From Acephala macrosclerotiorum (taxonomy: Eukaryota > Ascomycota > Leotiomycetes > Helotiales > Mollisiaceae), in contig MU119454.1 of assembly GCA_014904845.1 (NCBI GenBank), forward strand, positions 4,472-68,471: 64,000 nt of DNA, in the 5' to 3' direction. The notes beneath the pieces are model-generated. The model worked only from the letters and a program-made list of their open reading frames with translations, was not told where the DNA came from and made no database searches. Of this stretch, positions 34,934 through 46,963 are shown piece by piece (positions within the stretch are counted from its first letter, which is position 1; every line of letters starts with the position of its first letter). Made by a program: the position numbers and the translations under genes.

Positions 34934-35455
34934 ATGCCGAATCATCCAGGCAATGCAGACCGAAACGAGAATCGACAGGCATCCAATTCAACCCAGCCCG
35001 ACCCGACCGGAGAGTGCAGCCTTTTGCAAGTCGCGATGCCAATGATCGCGGATGCTTTCCAACAGTACTTTGTCGAGCACAAGGAGGTTGGAAATGACTA
35101 CGCACAAAGTTTGGGTGGCCTTGAAGCTGATGTCGAACAAGCCCTTAGGACAACTGAGTTTAGCTATTTGGTAGATCTGTTGGCCCTTTTGCAAGACTTC
35201 CAGAATAACGTCAACGCTGGCCGGGGCCGGTCCTACAACGACACAACAGATAGCCTTCAATCACTGATTGATAGGTGCACCGCGCATCTCGCCCGAGGAG
35301 ATGCCCTGGAAAGCTTCAAATTGGCCGGAGATCTCTTGGCTTGGTTGGTTGGGGAGCTGCAGTCAAGGAAGGAGAGATATGAACAGCTCGGTGGCGTATA
35401 TCAGGATCAACTCGGCCTGCTTGAATCCATAAAAGATCATGTGGCAGCCATATGA
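34934..35455 (+). CDS. Helical protein, tandem paralog 2 (173 aa)
   Basis: Intronless, 173 residues from the ATG at 34934; an upstream in-frame ATG at 34814 would add 40 residues of unlikely composition. After an Asn/Gln/Pro-rich start come helices SLLQVAMPMIADAFQQYFVE, YLVDLLALLQDFQNNVNAG, SLIDRCTAHLARGDALESFK and RKERYEQLGGVYQDQLGLLE. The second to fourth align with the 33756 protein. Function unknown. Confidence 0.65.
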   Translation: MPNHPGNADRNENRQASNSTQPDPTGECSLLQVAMPMIADAFQQYFVEHKEVGNDYAQSLGGLEADVEQALRTTEFSYLVDLLALLQDFQNNVNAGRGRSYNDTTDSLQSLIDRCTAHLARGDALESFKLAGDLLAWLVGELQSRKERYEQLGGVYQDQLGLLESIKDHVAAI

Positions 35456-35660
35456 GGTCCTTCTCGATGGAAACTTGGTCGAAAACTGATGACAAAAGCA
35501 AGGTCTTAGAGTTTCATATTTCTATGGCTTTGTAGCGGCATTGGTCTGGCGTCTTTAACCCATCCGATGAACGCCAACAATGCAACTCCTTACTCCAAAG
35601 TGTCTTCATCGATATTCGTGATCTCGTGTGATGCTTCGTCGTTATTGTTACGTGCTTGAC

Positions 35661-36127
35661 TCATTTAAGAGTGAACTTTTGTCCAGCAATTACTGGGGCT
35701 GCTGAAGTTGACTTTGAATTTGCTTTTCCGCAGATTGGACATGCTGCACAGATATTAGCTCATGAACGATAATCGTAGTCTGCAGAGCTTACCATTCGCC
35801 TTGTATGCACATTTCTGGCAATATGTTCGACCTTGTTCAAGTTTAACCTTACAAGTCGAGCATGAACTCGAATAGGCGGCGTATGGATTTCTGGCAGACT
35901 TCGACAGTAACTTACTCTATAATAACGTTAGTTCCCGAATAAATACTTCGCAGATTGTGACTTACCTTTCCTATGCCATTGTTGCCTAACGTCGCTGAAG
36001 TCTTCGCCTTATCGCCACTCTTCGAGGATCCTGCTGGAGAGCCAAAATACATGTCATTCTTTTTCTTGACACCTGGAGTTGCCAGCGTCGTAGACTTAGC
36101 ATTCTTTTGACACTTTGCGCATACCAT
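35661..36127 (-). CDS. CRIPT: CRIPT-family cysteine-rich protein
   Basis: Exons 36127-35966, 35916-35793 and 35743-35661 encode 122 residues. The start MVCAKCQKN, the middle ATPGVKKKNDMYFGSPAGSS and the second cysteine cluster (SSCSTCKVKLEQGRTYCQKC, ACPICGK) match CRIPT, named in animals as a PDZ-binding protein of the post-synapse but conserved across eukaryotes and found with the minor spliceosome. The four CxxC motifs should bind zinc. The end SAAPVIAGQKFTLK is also conserved. The role in a fungus is not established from sequence. It is head to head with the flippase gene, 465 bp between starts. Confidence 0.92.
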
Positions 36128-36592
36128 TTTGGATGATTTTGATGTTGTTGATGTCGTACTGCGGGATGGGACATTGAGAAGGCTGGGGAAATGAGGCTGA
36201 GATTACAAGCCGTAAGCCGGTCAGGGATGCCGCTAAACCCAAACGGGTCGGCTCCAAGAAGCAGCCTGAAAGAGATTCCAAACCTCTGTGATTTGGTTAA
36301 TGGCCTCATATTTTCTGCCCATAGGTCATCGGAAACACATCATTCGCTAAATTCACGAGACGCCTGTGGCGCACTATTCGAGGTGGTCTTGGAACCTCGT
36401 ACTCACGAATCCTTTTGAGGCTGAGCAGTTGATCCAACTGAAGCTTACTCCCTACATCGCGAACAACACTACGACACTTCGACATCAATTCTAATAGACC
36501 ACAACCTTCAGATTACACTCTCGATCGAATTTGGATGTCGGCGGAACACACAGCGCCGAGCCGATTGCGACAATTCTTAGCTGTTCTCCAGC
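36128..36592. promoter_or_regulatory. Shared divergent promoter region
   Basis: The only sequence between the start codons of CRIPT (-) and the DRS2-type gene (+), so it must carry both promoters. No specific element was identified. Confidence 0.5.
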
Positions 36593-39500
36593 ATGGCTGG
36601 AGCGCCGTCAAGCAACCGGAATGATCTCCTCCTCGACCTGGGCGATGAGCAGCCTATCTACAATGATGGCCAACGGCCTCCGATGAACGATGATGACCTT
36701 TTGCGAGCTTATAATGCTGACCACGATACCACACAACCCCGGCCCTCTGTATCCTACGATGACTTTGTTGGAGGAGGTGGAGAGACACATCCATCGAGAC
36801 CACTACCCGGCGGACCAGGAACTGTGCCAGGGGCTGGACCATATGTATCTGGCACATCGAATAGGACATATAGTCAGAGTTCAGGATTGGGGAACTACCA
36901 GCGGTATGTAGATGATTTGGACGACTTCCCGGAATCCGATGGCCAATCGTATTATCACCAAGGAGGGGCTTTGCCCGGAGATGGAGCTGGCATGTCGATG
37001 GGAGGAAAGCCTAGAAATCGCAATAGCGTATTGAGTATGGGCGGAGGACTGATGGGGAAGGCAAAGAGTATGCTTGGGATGGCCCCGGAGTATTCGGAAA
37101 TGGACCTACCTTTGACTGAATCTGGAGGAAGAGGCCGGATGGATTCAGGACTGGAAACCCCAAAGACACCAAACAAGAAATTCAATGTAGGAAAGTTCAA
37201 GTTTGGCTTTGGCAGAGGGAAACCAGATCCATCGACACTAGGACCAAGGATAATACATCTCAACAACCCTCCAGCGAACAGCGCGAACAAATATGTGGAC
37301 AACCATATCTCGACAGCGAAATACAACATCGCAACCTTTGTGCCGAAATTCTTGTTCGAACAATTCTCGAAATTCGCCAACATTTTCTTCTTGTTTACTG
37401 CAGCGCTGCAGCAGATACCCAACATTTCACCTACCAACAGATATACTACGATTGGACCTTTGATACTGGTTTTATTGGTATCTGCTGGCAAGGAATTGAT
37501 TGAAGACTACAAAAGAAAGACGTCGGATAAGTCGTTGAACAACTCGAAAGCCCGAGTATTGAAGGGGAGCCAATTCCAAGAAACGAGATGGGTGAATGTT
37601 GCAGTGGGAGATATTGTGCGCGTGGAATCAGAAGAACCTTTCCCGGCAGATATTGTGCTTCTTGCTAGCTCCGAACCAGAAGGTCTGTGTTACATCGAAA
37701 CTGCCAATTTGGATGGAGAGACCAATCTCAAGATCAAGCAAGCTATTCCTGAGACATGTGTCATGGTTAGCTCGAGTGATTTGAGTAGACTTGGTGGAAG
37801 GTTGCGCTCAGAGCAACCTAACAGTAGTCTCTATACTTACGAAGCTACTTTGACTATGGCTGCTGGTGGCGGCGAGAAGGAGCTTCCATTGCAGCCCGAT
37901 CAACTTCTGCTACGAGGAGCGACTCTACGAAATACACCATGGATTCATGGCGTTGTTGTCTTTACCGGCCATGAGACCAAGCTCATGCGTAACGCGACAG
38001 CGACACCGATCAAGAGGACTGCGGTAGAACGTCAGCTCAACATCTTGGTCCTAATGTTGGTTGGCATTTTGATCGCTTTAAGCGTCATAAGTTCCATTGG
38101 CGACTTGATTGTCAGGACCTACCACAGCTCGGAATTGAGCTATCTCGGGTATTCATTGTCCTCGTCCGCTTTGAAAAAAGTTCAACAGTTCTGGTCCGAT
38201 ATTTTCACGTACTGGGTCCTATATTCTGCTCTTGTGCCCATTTCGCTCTTCGTCACAATCGAACTCGTCAAGTACTGGCACGCTATCCTAATCAACGATG
38301 ACTTGGATATGTATTATGACAAGACGGATACCCCCGCTGTATGCCGTACTTCCAGTTTAGTTGAGGAACTGGGAATGGTCGAGTACATCTTTTCGGACAA
38401 GACTGGCACTTTGACCTGCAACCAGATGGAATTCAAGCAATGCTCCATCAGCGGTATTCAGTACGCAGAGGAGGTTCCCGAGGATCGCCGTGCAACCTTC
38501 CAAGACGGTGTTGAGGTTGGTATTCACGACTTCAATCGACTCAAGGAGAATCTCAAGACACATGAATCGAGCGTAGCCATCCACCACTTCTTGGCACTTC
38601 TGTCGACATGTCATACAGTCATCCCAGAAAGGTCCGATGAGAAAGGCGGAGCCATCAAATATCAAGCAGCATCGCCCGATGAGGGCGCGCTGGTCGAAGG
38701 TGCGGTATTGATGGGCTACCAGTTCACTGCCCGAAAGCCAAGGTCCGTTCAAATTACCGTCGGAGGTCAGGAATACGAATATGAATTGCTCGCAGTATGC
38801 GAATTCAATTCTACTCGAAAGCGAATGTCAACAATCTTCCGTTGTCCAGATGGAAAGATCCGGTGTTACTGCAAGGGTGCAGATACTGTCATCCTTGAGC
38901 GACTTAACGCCGACAACCCTCACATCGAGGCAACGCTGCAGCATCTGGAAGAATATGCTTCTGAGGGTCTGCGTACATTATGTCTTGCTATGCGCGAGAT
39001 TCCCGAGCAGGAGTTCCAAGAGTGGTGGCAGGTCTTCGACAAAGCTCAGACGACAGTTAGTGGTAATCGTGCGGAGGAGCTCGACAAGGCAGCGGAAATC
39101 CTCGAGCACGATTTCTATCTCCTTGGTGCCACCGCTATCGAAGATCGTCTCCAAGATGGTGTTCCCGAGACTATTCACACTCTGCAAGAAGCTGGTATCA
39201 AAGTCTGGGTCTTGACAGGAGATCGTCAAGAAACCGCCATCAACATCGGCATGAGTTGCAAATTAATCAGCGAGGATATGACGCTCCTAATTGTCAACGA
39301 AGAATCTGCGGCAATGACCCGAGACAACATTCAAAAGAAGCTAGACGCCATCAGAACTCAAGGCGATGGTACTATCGCAATGGATACACTGGCTCTCGTC
39401 ATCGACGGAAAGTCTCTGACATATGCATTGGAGAAGGATCTGGAAAAGAACTTTTTAGATCTCGCAGTGATGTGCAAAGCGGTCATTTGTTGTCGAGTAT

Positions 39501-40745
39501 CGCCATTGCAGAAAGCTTTAGTCGTCAAGCTCGTCAAGCGTCACTTGAAAGCTATTCTCCTGGCTATCGGTGACGGCGCAAACGATGTCTCGATGATCCA
39601 GGCGGCACATATTGGTGTTGGTATCAGTGGTATGGAAGGTCTGCAAGCTGCAAGAAGTGCAGATGTGGCTATTGGTCAATTCCGATATCTTCGGAAGCTG
39701 CTGCTAGTACATGGTGCCTGGAGCTACCAACGAGTCAGCAAAACCATTCTTTATTCATTCTACAAGAACATTACCCTGTACATGACACAATTTTGGGTAA
39801 GCAATAATTACTTCCATGCAGCACTGTGCGTTACTAATAAAGTCAGTACTCGTTCCAAAATGCCTTCTCCGGAGAAGTCATCTACGAATCCTGGACGTTA
39901 TCTTTCTACAATGTCTTCTTCACGGTTTTGCCACCTCTTGCGATGGGTATCTTTGATCAGTTCATATCAGCACGATTGCTCGACAGATACCCTCAGCTGT
40001 ACCAGCTCGGGCAAAAGAACACATTTTTCAAGATGCACTCGTTTTTCTCATGGGTCGCAAACGGATTCTACCACTCGTTGATCCTGTACATCTGCTCGGA
40101 AGGTATATGGTGGCTCGATCTACCCCAAAGCGACGGCAAGACTGCTGGCCATTGGGTGTGGGGTACGGCTCTTTATACTGCTGTCCTCGCAACTGTGCTT
40201 GGCAAGGCTGCATTGGTTACTAATATCTGGACGAAGTACCATGTTATTGCCATCCCTGGCAGTATGATCATTTGGATGGTATTCGTTGCAGTCTACGCTA
40301 CTGTTGCACCCAAGCTTGGGTTCTCGACAGAGTATGAAGGAGTTGTGCCAAGATTATTCCCAAGTCCAGTCTTTTGGTTGCAAGGACTGGTCCTTCCTGT
40401 TCTTTGTTTGTCAAGAGACTTTGCGTGGAAATATGCCAAACGCATGTACTACCCTCAATCCTACCATCACATTCAAGAAATCCAAAAATACAACATCCAA
40501 GATTACAGACCAAGGTATGCAACTCTACTCCCCCTTTCTACATGCACTGCTAAACTTTACCTAGGATGGAACAATTCCAAAAGGCGATCCGCAAAGTACG
40601 ACAAGTACAGCGCATGCGCAAACAACGCGGATACGCCTTCTCACAAGCAGACGAATCCCAAACGCGTGTATTACAAGCCTACGATACGACGAGAGAGCGT
40701 GGTAGATATGGTGAAATGGCAAGTTCAAGGCCTGGAGGTAGATAA
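36593..40745 (+). CDS. DRS2: P4-ATPase phospholipid flippase, DRS2 type
   Basis: Exons 36593-39796, 39847-40514 and 40565-40745 encode 1350 residues, normal for the family. P4-ATPases move phosphatidylserine and phosphatidylethanolamine to the cytosolic leaflet of Golgi/endosome membranes, with a Cdc50-type partner subunit. The phosphorylated Asp lies in DKTGTLT (D602). The actuator motif is NLDGETN (about 370), the nucleotide and hinge motifs KGADTVI and GDGANDVSMIQAAHIGVGI. The N-terminus is long and disordered as in fungal Drs2. The C-terminal tail carries GYAFS (about 1313-1317), the counterpart of the Drs2 autoinhibitory GFAFS motif, which distinguishes it from Dnf-type flippases. The frame is intact and both introns are about 50 bp. 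Confidence 0.95.
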
Positions 40746-42545
40746 AGATAATGAATGGTTGTATGAATCCTTGGGTATTCTATTGTACTTTGTTGTTTAA
40801 AGTTTTCCGGTCTAGGAAATTCGGGAGGGTCAACCTATGAATCAATGGAATTCAACTGCAAATGCACAGTCTCAAAGCGGTGTTTTGGCATGGTTGGTGG
40901 TTTTAAGTGGGCGCATAGGTGGAAGTGAAAATGCGAGATTTTGCCCGACTTGAAGTTGGTGATCGCGATGTAATTTTGAGAAGAAGTCTCCGCGGCTTTC
41001 AAGCGTAAGTCGGACCTCGAAGCCGAGCTGATAAAGCACTTCCCTTATGACCGATCCTTGCACTGTACCTGACTAGGCTAGTGCATATATTTCACACATT
41101 AGGGTCGTTTTCGTTCGAATGAGAACTGGATGATCTTCGAGACATTAGATGTTCTTATCATATTTGCGGCAAATGCAAAATATGTTGCCGATGCCTTAAT
41201 GTCTGTCCTCGAGACAGCCTTGAAATAGTATGTTGCCAGAGGAGAGAGTAGAGCGGTATTATGGACAATCAACTTGGCTTAAGTGTCCCTGCCCTAAATC
41301 GACAATATGAAGGTCGAAACTTGTAGTTATTTTGAGAGACCATTATGGCATTCGATCATGCTTCATCGTAGCAATCGAGGACTTTTGGTAATTTCGAATA
41401 TGCCTAGCCTTTATAGCAATGCAACTTTCGCCAACAAAGGGCAAATATTCATGTTGTAGATCAAGATTATGGAGAGGAGAGCTGGAGAAATCCTTCGAAG
41501 CTCATCACGGACATTTGAAAATAGTTCTTTGCGAGTAGAAGCGGCAAATCTCCATATGGAGAACCTTCATCGCTCCAATGAGTTCATTCCAATCCCCATT
41601 TATTCTGCCGATCCTCATCCTTCGCATCACACCTATTTTTACAGCATCAAGATACTAGCTACTATAGATGCCACCGCTCTCATTGATGTCGAGCTGTCAA
41701 GCTGTCAGCCACCTATCCTTCGGCATCAATCACGTGCCGTTTCGCATTGATGTTTCAACTGAATTTTCTGAGACGGCCTCTCCACCTTTCCATGTCAGAA
41801 ACGTGAGTTTTGCCTTCAAGCGACACTTCCCTTGGCAAGCCAAGCATTCTACTCGCGCAGGCGTCTGTTCAAGAGGCTCCTGCGACATTCGAGACTTCAT
41901 CGTTCCCCGTCCACACAAGTAACGCCCTTGAACCCCAGTTGTCCGTACGGAAATATGCCAGGAAGATCCCAAATTCCCTGACAGCCTCAAAGCAGCCAAG
42001 TACCATATTCCAAGCCCTATCAAACCAACTATCGCTACCAAGCAAGGCCTCAGAGGGTTTCGACAGCTTGAGGAATATCTTGGCTAGATGCCAAGCAGAT
42101 TGGCAAGTCTCACTGCAAGTCTAAGTCGTTTTTGTTTTGCCGTACCCATATCTCTTAAACATAGTCAAGCTTCTCATGGTTCTCGGCAATCTTGGCTGTT
42201 GCGTGCGCACGAGACAGCTTGTCGTTCCAATACAATGATTGCTCTGGTTGAATAGTATCCACCTATAGGTGGTAGCTTTTGTGTGCATTTTCTTTCCAAA
42301 ATTAGCACAAGCGCTGTAAGAAGAAGGGGAGGAATATCTTGGTACTCATGCTGAGCGATTCCAAGATAAATAGTGTCTGCATCCCCAACTTTCTCCATTC
42401 CTTCTGTAGCGGGGCTCAAATAATTTGTACGATACCCAATCATTTCCAGAAGCAAGTCTTCCTCGGTATTTTTTCAATTCTATCTTTCATTTCCAAGTCC
42501 CAGCTCAGTCAAGATATCCAACCATTCCTCTCTAAAACCGCCAAT
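40746..42545. other. Long intergenic region, nothing supported
   Basis: About 1.8 kb of normal composition between the flippase and the second secreted-protein gene. Several frames of 60-104 codons occur, but they lack recognisable content and some lack an ATG. No repeat or RNA gene was seen. Confidence 0.45.
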
Positions 42546-43166
42546 ATGCAATACCCAAGCGCTTTCATCGCCCTCTTCGCCGCTACGGCCGTCCTCTCTA
42601 TTCCTATCCCCTTGAACATCAACATGGGTGCCTACTCGCCTGCCTTGGTTGTCGGCGATGGTGCTATTGGATTCAAGGGCACCGAATCAGTCAATCAGAT
42701 CATGAACACACTCCAAGGTGCAGCAGCCAACACTGCTGCTGCCAACGGTGCTGCCAATGCTGCTCCCGCCGTTGCACCTGCGGCTACCCAGGCTGGAATC
42801 ACACAAGCTGGCGTTTCCGAGGCTGCACCTGCAACTCAACCCGTCGTCGCTGAAGGCGAACTCCCTCAAGGCATGGGCAAGAACGTTGTTCAATCACGTC
42901 AAGAGGAGGACCTTGGCCTTGAAGAACTCTATGCCGAAGTTGGCAAACGATTGGCAGCCGAAGAAGAAGGCGAGATCGATGAGGAAGTGGAGGAAGAAGA
43001 TGCTGAGAAAAAGGTGAAGAGAGATCTTGCTGGGTTTAATGCGGCGCTAAACTATGCTTCAGGTGCGCTGAAGACATCTCCGGAGGTGCAACTCGGTACT
43101 GGGGAGGGTGGAAGTGGGGTCGGTATTACTGTCCGACCTGGGAGCAATACCACATGTGTCGGTTGA
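42546..43166 (+). CDS. Small secreted protein, Kex2-type, paralog 2
   Basis: Intronless, 206 residues. The signal peptide is MQYPSAFIALFAATAVLS, then IPLNINMGAYSPALVVGDG, nearly identical to the protein at 22041-22828. The middle is Ala/Asn/Thr-rich and then strongly acidic (EEEGEIDEEVEEEDAE), followed by KKVKRDLAGFNAALNYASGA, with KR at 158-159, and LGTGEGGSGVGITVRP. It ends soon after in NTTCVG, so the acidic tail encoded by exon 2 of paralog 1 is missing. Conservation sits at the two ends while the centre has been rebuilt, as expected if the ends are the working parts. Function unknown. Confidence 0.82.
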   Translation: MQYPSAFIALFAATAVLSIPIPLNINMGAYSPALVVGDGAIGFKGTESVNQIMNTLQGAAANTAAANGAANAAPAVAPAATQAGITQAGVSEAAPATQPVVAEGELPQGMGKNVVQSRQEEDLGLEELYAEVGKRLAAEEEGEIDEEVEEEDAEKKVKRDLAGFNAALNYASGALKTSPEVQLGTGEGGSGVGITVRPGSNTTCVG

Positions 43167-43370
43167 GGTGTGAGCATACCTGGCGTTGGGGTGATGGCGT
43201 GGGCAAAATTGGACATCTGGGCTTGGCTGGACCTCTTTATACATATATCAAGTCTTTTTCACTGCACAGCGATATTAATTGGATCCAGAATGGATAATTT
43301 GGTCTTCTACAGCTCTTCTTAGCTTGATCATTCTCCTATCACTGGTCGCACATCACCAATCCTAGGCACA

Positions 43371-44026
43371 TCACTTCCCTAACACATCCTCTCCCCCCTT
43401 CCCCTCGCCCCAAAAGCTAACAGTAACAAACCATTCCGCATCCAACTTTTTCATCCCAGGTAACACCCAAGTCTTCACCAACTCCTCCTTCTCCTCCCCT
43501 TCCTTCAGCTCCCCATACCCATCAACACTCCTCACAAACCCACCATCCACAAACCCCAATTTCTCCGCAAACCTCACACTCTTCCTATTTCCCTCATCCG
43601 GCCACGTAAAAACCTCCAATTTCCAATCTTGCGTCACCCACCTTAGAAACTCTTTCGCAGCCCCGGTGGCGTAGCCGTTTCCCATGAATTCCGGGAGGAT
43701 TGCCCATCCGATATCCGGGGGGATTTGACGACTTCTTTGGGCGAGGGTTACGGCTCCGATGGGCGCTGATGGATTTTCCTTGAGGGACGCAATATAGCCA
43801 AGTTCTTGGGGAAAGGAGATGGGGTAGGTGAGGAAAGTGGCTTCTTGGAGAGCGTCGAATTGGGAGAGGGTGCGAATGCCGTAGTCGCCCATGCTGGCGT
43901 AGGAGATGGGGTTGTTGATGCATCCTAGCATTACTTCATAATGCTTTGGGTTTGCACGCGAGAACAGCTCCAAGGTGAGGCGAGGGGTGGAGAGGTGTCG
44001 AGGTGGTGGGTTTTGGGTGCCGACAT
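43371..44026 (-). CDS. GNAT-family N-acetyltransferase, 5' frame break
   Basis: The open frame from 43973 down to 43371 encodes a GNAT acetyltransferase of the RimJ/RimL-like type, transferring acetyl from acetyl-CoA to an amine. Blocks seen are LELFSRANPKHYEVML, APIGAVTLAQRSR, the acetyl-CoA loop region IPPDIGWAILPEFMGNGYAT and RKSVRFAEKLGF. The expected N-terminal strand (LSTPRLTLELF) is in this frame, but the nearest ATG (44024-44026, MSAPKTHH) is in another. One extra C in the CCC at about 44016 would join them into a normal start. Either a recent break or a sequence error. Substrate unknown. Confidence 0.72.
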
Positions 44027-44282
44027 CTTGACTCTTTTTAGTGGTCTGTGATGGCGAGATGAGAAACTTGGGTGGAGTTCTAGAAGTCGTATCTCTAGGA
44101 TTCTGTCTGAGATTTTGGCTGAGGAGGTACCGAGCTCATATGGTGTCGCGTTCGCATTTCGCATTCTAAGAGCGAATAGTGTCAACGCAAGGGTGTCAAT
44201 TTGTCAAAGTTGACATGATTTCCGATTAGTGCTTCCCCTCCTCTTATCGCAAAGACCAACCTGATAGATTGATGACATCAAA

Positions 44283-45935
44283 ATGTCCCTGACAAGCATG
44301 AAAACTCATGTCCGCGATATTTCTGAGAAAATTCAATTGACCGGCACATTGAGAACTACCATGCTCTCCGCAATCCACCCAACGCTCATCCAAGAGCTCA
44401 AATCCCTCGTCCCAAATGCCTCAATCGTCCTCCCCAGCTCGCCAAACTACGCCCGGCATCTCGAACGCTGGTCGATGCTATGGATCAAACAAGCCGTCAG
44501 TCCTTGACCCTGCTCTCATTTCCCGCCAGATCTCCGATTGATATATCCCGGGGCCTTGTGATCCTCCCCACCACCGCCCATGATATCTCCCTCATCGTGA
44601 AATTCTCTCAAACTCACAAAATCAACCTCGCCGTCCTCTGTGGGGGCCACGCTCAGCGAGGAGCGGCTCAAACCGAGGGCGGGATCCTCATCGACTTGCA
44701 AAAAATGGAGAAACATTGTCCTCGATCCCGACCACATGACAGTCACAGTCCAAGGTGGATGTAGATGGAAAGATATCTACCCCATCCTCGACGAACACAA
44801 TGTCGCTATCGTAGGCAGAGCCTGCAATTCCGTTGGTGTTGGAGGGTTGACGTTGCATGGTGGGGATGGATTCTTGACTGGTCGACATGGCCTTGCTCTT
44901 GATAACTTGCTTGAGGCGGAGATGATACTCGCGAGCGGGGATATTGTGGGGGTAAGTAAAGATGAGAATGAGTATTTGTTTTGAGCGATTCGGGAAGCGG
45001 GATTTTGTTTTGGGGTTGTGACGAATTTTGTGTTTAAGTTCCAACCGCAGGAGAATCTTCGTTGGATGGGGAATTTCGTTTTCAGCGGGGAGGGAGAGGT
45101 GGGCGGAAAAGGCAAGGTGATTAAGATAGCGATGAAAGTTATCAACAAGGCGTTGATGGAGAATAGGAAGGGGGATAATGCGTGCTGTATGAGATGGAGG
45201 TTGGAGAAGGATTTGAGGGAGCCAAGTATTCATGTGATGTGTTTTCACAATGGCTCGGAGGAAGGAGGGAAAGAGTACTTCAAGGATATCTTTGATGAGG
45301 GATTGAGAGGGAAGTTAGTGAGTGAGAGTATGGCTATGATGAGGGCTGGCCAGTGTGGGATGGATACCCCGCATACGTTGGGGGTAAACCAGATCTTGAA
45401 AGGTGGAAGCCACGTGCCACATATCAGACCCGAGTTCTTCGAGGAATTGTGGAATAACTACCTGCGCTTCTTGAGAACATCAGGTTACTCATCCAGCTAT
45501 ATGCTCTGGGGGTTTCATAACATGGGTGAAGTGTTGAAGGTTGAACAGAAGGAGACGGGGTTCCCCAACAGAGGGAATTATGGGAATTTGATGTGCGCAG
45601 CGACCTGGGAGCCTAATGAGGGGCTGGGGCCGTGTACGCGGTGGGTAAGGAAGATCGCTGATAAGGTGAGAGGAGAATTAGAGAGGACGCAAATAGAATG
45701 GGGAGACCAATTGGATGAGAATTCCAAGACAACGGTTGGGGAGTACACAAACTATGATGGTGAATGCTTAGGAACAATGGGACATCCAGATGCTAACATG
45801 ACTGCAGGACTCGGCGAAGGAGCAAAATTCCTGTATAGAGGAAACTATGAGAGACTTCTCTCGATCAAGAGGAAGTACGATCCTAACAATGTGTTTAACA
45901 AATTTGCTGACCTGCTTGCTGAGGCAGACAGCTAG
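44283..45935 (+). pseudogene. FAD-linked oxidase (BBE-like), broken
   Basis: The order of blocks is that of berberine-bridge-type FAD oxidases. An N-terminal segment ending in YARHLERW is followed by the FAD domain (GLVILPTTAHDISLIVKFSQ; GGILIDLQKM; VTVQGGCRWKDIYPILDEHN; GVGGLTLHGGDGFLTGRHGL). The substrate domain comes next, and a C-terminal BBE motif (LYRGNYERLLSIKRKYDPNN) closes it. There are at least three lesions: a frame break near 44474, another near 44706 after the LQKM, and TGA at 44982-44984 where family members have W before AIREAGFCFG. The last, a TGG-to-TGA change, is a typical G-to-A outcome. The last 305 codons are otherwise open. Such enzymes usually oxidise alcohols, sugars or secondary metabolites. 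Confidence 0.85.
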
Positions 45936-46306
45936 TATGATTCTTAAACTTTGATGCTCTGCAAAGAATGGATCACTCTTGCCCATATAGTTCGAAGTGG
46001 CGGCAAGAACCACACACCGAGCAAGGGCAAAGATAGCACCAGTATTCTGAGTTGATGGATCCTTGCGACAGGTTCAAATTCGATCCAAAAGCCGTCTAGA
46101 AGAAAAGAACTGTAGAGACAAGAACCGACTGGAAGCAAAAAAGTGATGCTTTTATTTACGCCTAGGGTATACTCGCGACGAATAGCAGTGACAAAGCACA
46201 GAGACTCTTCAATACTTGTATATATCTACTACCGAAGCTAATGTGTGTCTTCAAGGACGAATGATCGCGGGTGATCAAAGACCGTAGAGACCCGAGACAC
46301 TGAAAC
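45936..46306. other. Convergent 3' flanks
   Basis: About 370 bp between the oxidase relic (+) and the next gene (-). Nothing else recognised. Confidence 0.4.
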
Positions 46307-46963
46307 TCAATTCTCCTTGTCAAACTTCAATGTGATGTTCTCACTGACGACTCTCAAGGACCCGTAGCGAATCTAGCCTCCATTAGTAACCGTCCCATCA
46401 GTATTGCATGGTCAACACGTACCGAAGCGTACAGTCCCCCCGTTATGCGTTGAAAATCTACCAGAGGTATTTTCTTCTGTTTCCATTCCTTCTTTTCTTC
46501 TTTCAGGTTGAACAGCGCGTAGAACACTGCCAGGCTGGGCACCATGCCTTCGTACGTCCATCTCTTTCCGCCGGTCTTGCAAGAGGGTCTAGTTTTGATT
46601 CGGTCAGTCAAGCTCAAACTACGGAGTATAGAAGGATAACGTACTGCCACTTCATTTGTTTCTTGATGCCATCTGCCATCATGTCTGCCAGCTTGTGTGC
46701 CTTTTCTGCAACTTCACAGGATCATCTGCAGCGGGAATTGCTTGTGATTTTGCGGCGGAGGCTTCGAGTTCACGATATGCCTGCTGCAGTTTTGTGAAGT
46801 AGAAGATGACAGTATAGGGCGGAAGAGATTCCATGTCTGCTGGCTTGATAGCTATGAGTTCTTTGACCGTGACAGATACCGGGATGCTTTTAGTCGTACG
46901 AGCTTTCTTCGTGATAGGAAGAGCTGCGGGCTCAACGGGGCCTTCGGACTTGCGCTTTGCCAT
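46307..46963 (-). CDS. Conserved-looking nuclear-type protein, one frame break
   Basis: The start at 46963 reads MAKRKSEGPVEPAALPITKK, with a likely nuclear localisation signal. An amphipathic region follows (VTVKELIAIKPADMESLPPY). A frame change near 46706 (CAG-AAAAGG, one G short) leads to EKAHKLADMMADGIKKQMKW. Two clean introns follow (46644-46589 and 46422-46374). The rest is TGGKRWTYEGMVPSLAVFYA, FQRITGG and a short final exon ending FDKEN. About 190 residues once joined. The well-formed introns on either side suggest a working gene with one base missing in the sequence. I do not recognise the family. Confidence 0.6.

Noticed and set aside
41469..42124. Open frames of 84-104 codons between the flippase and secreted paralog 2
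   Set aside because: They overlap in several frames, one lacks an ATG, and none has a recognisable pattern or splice structure.
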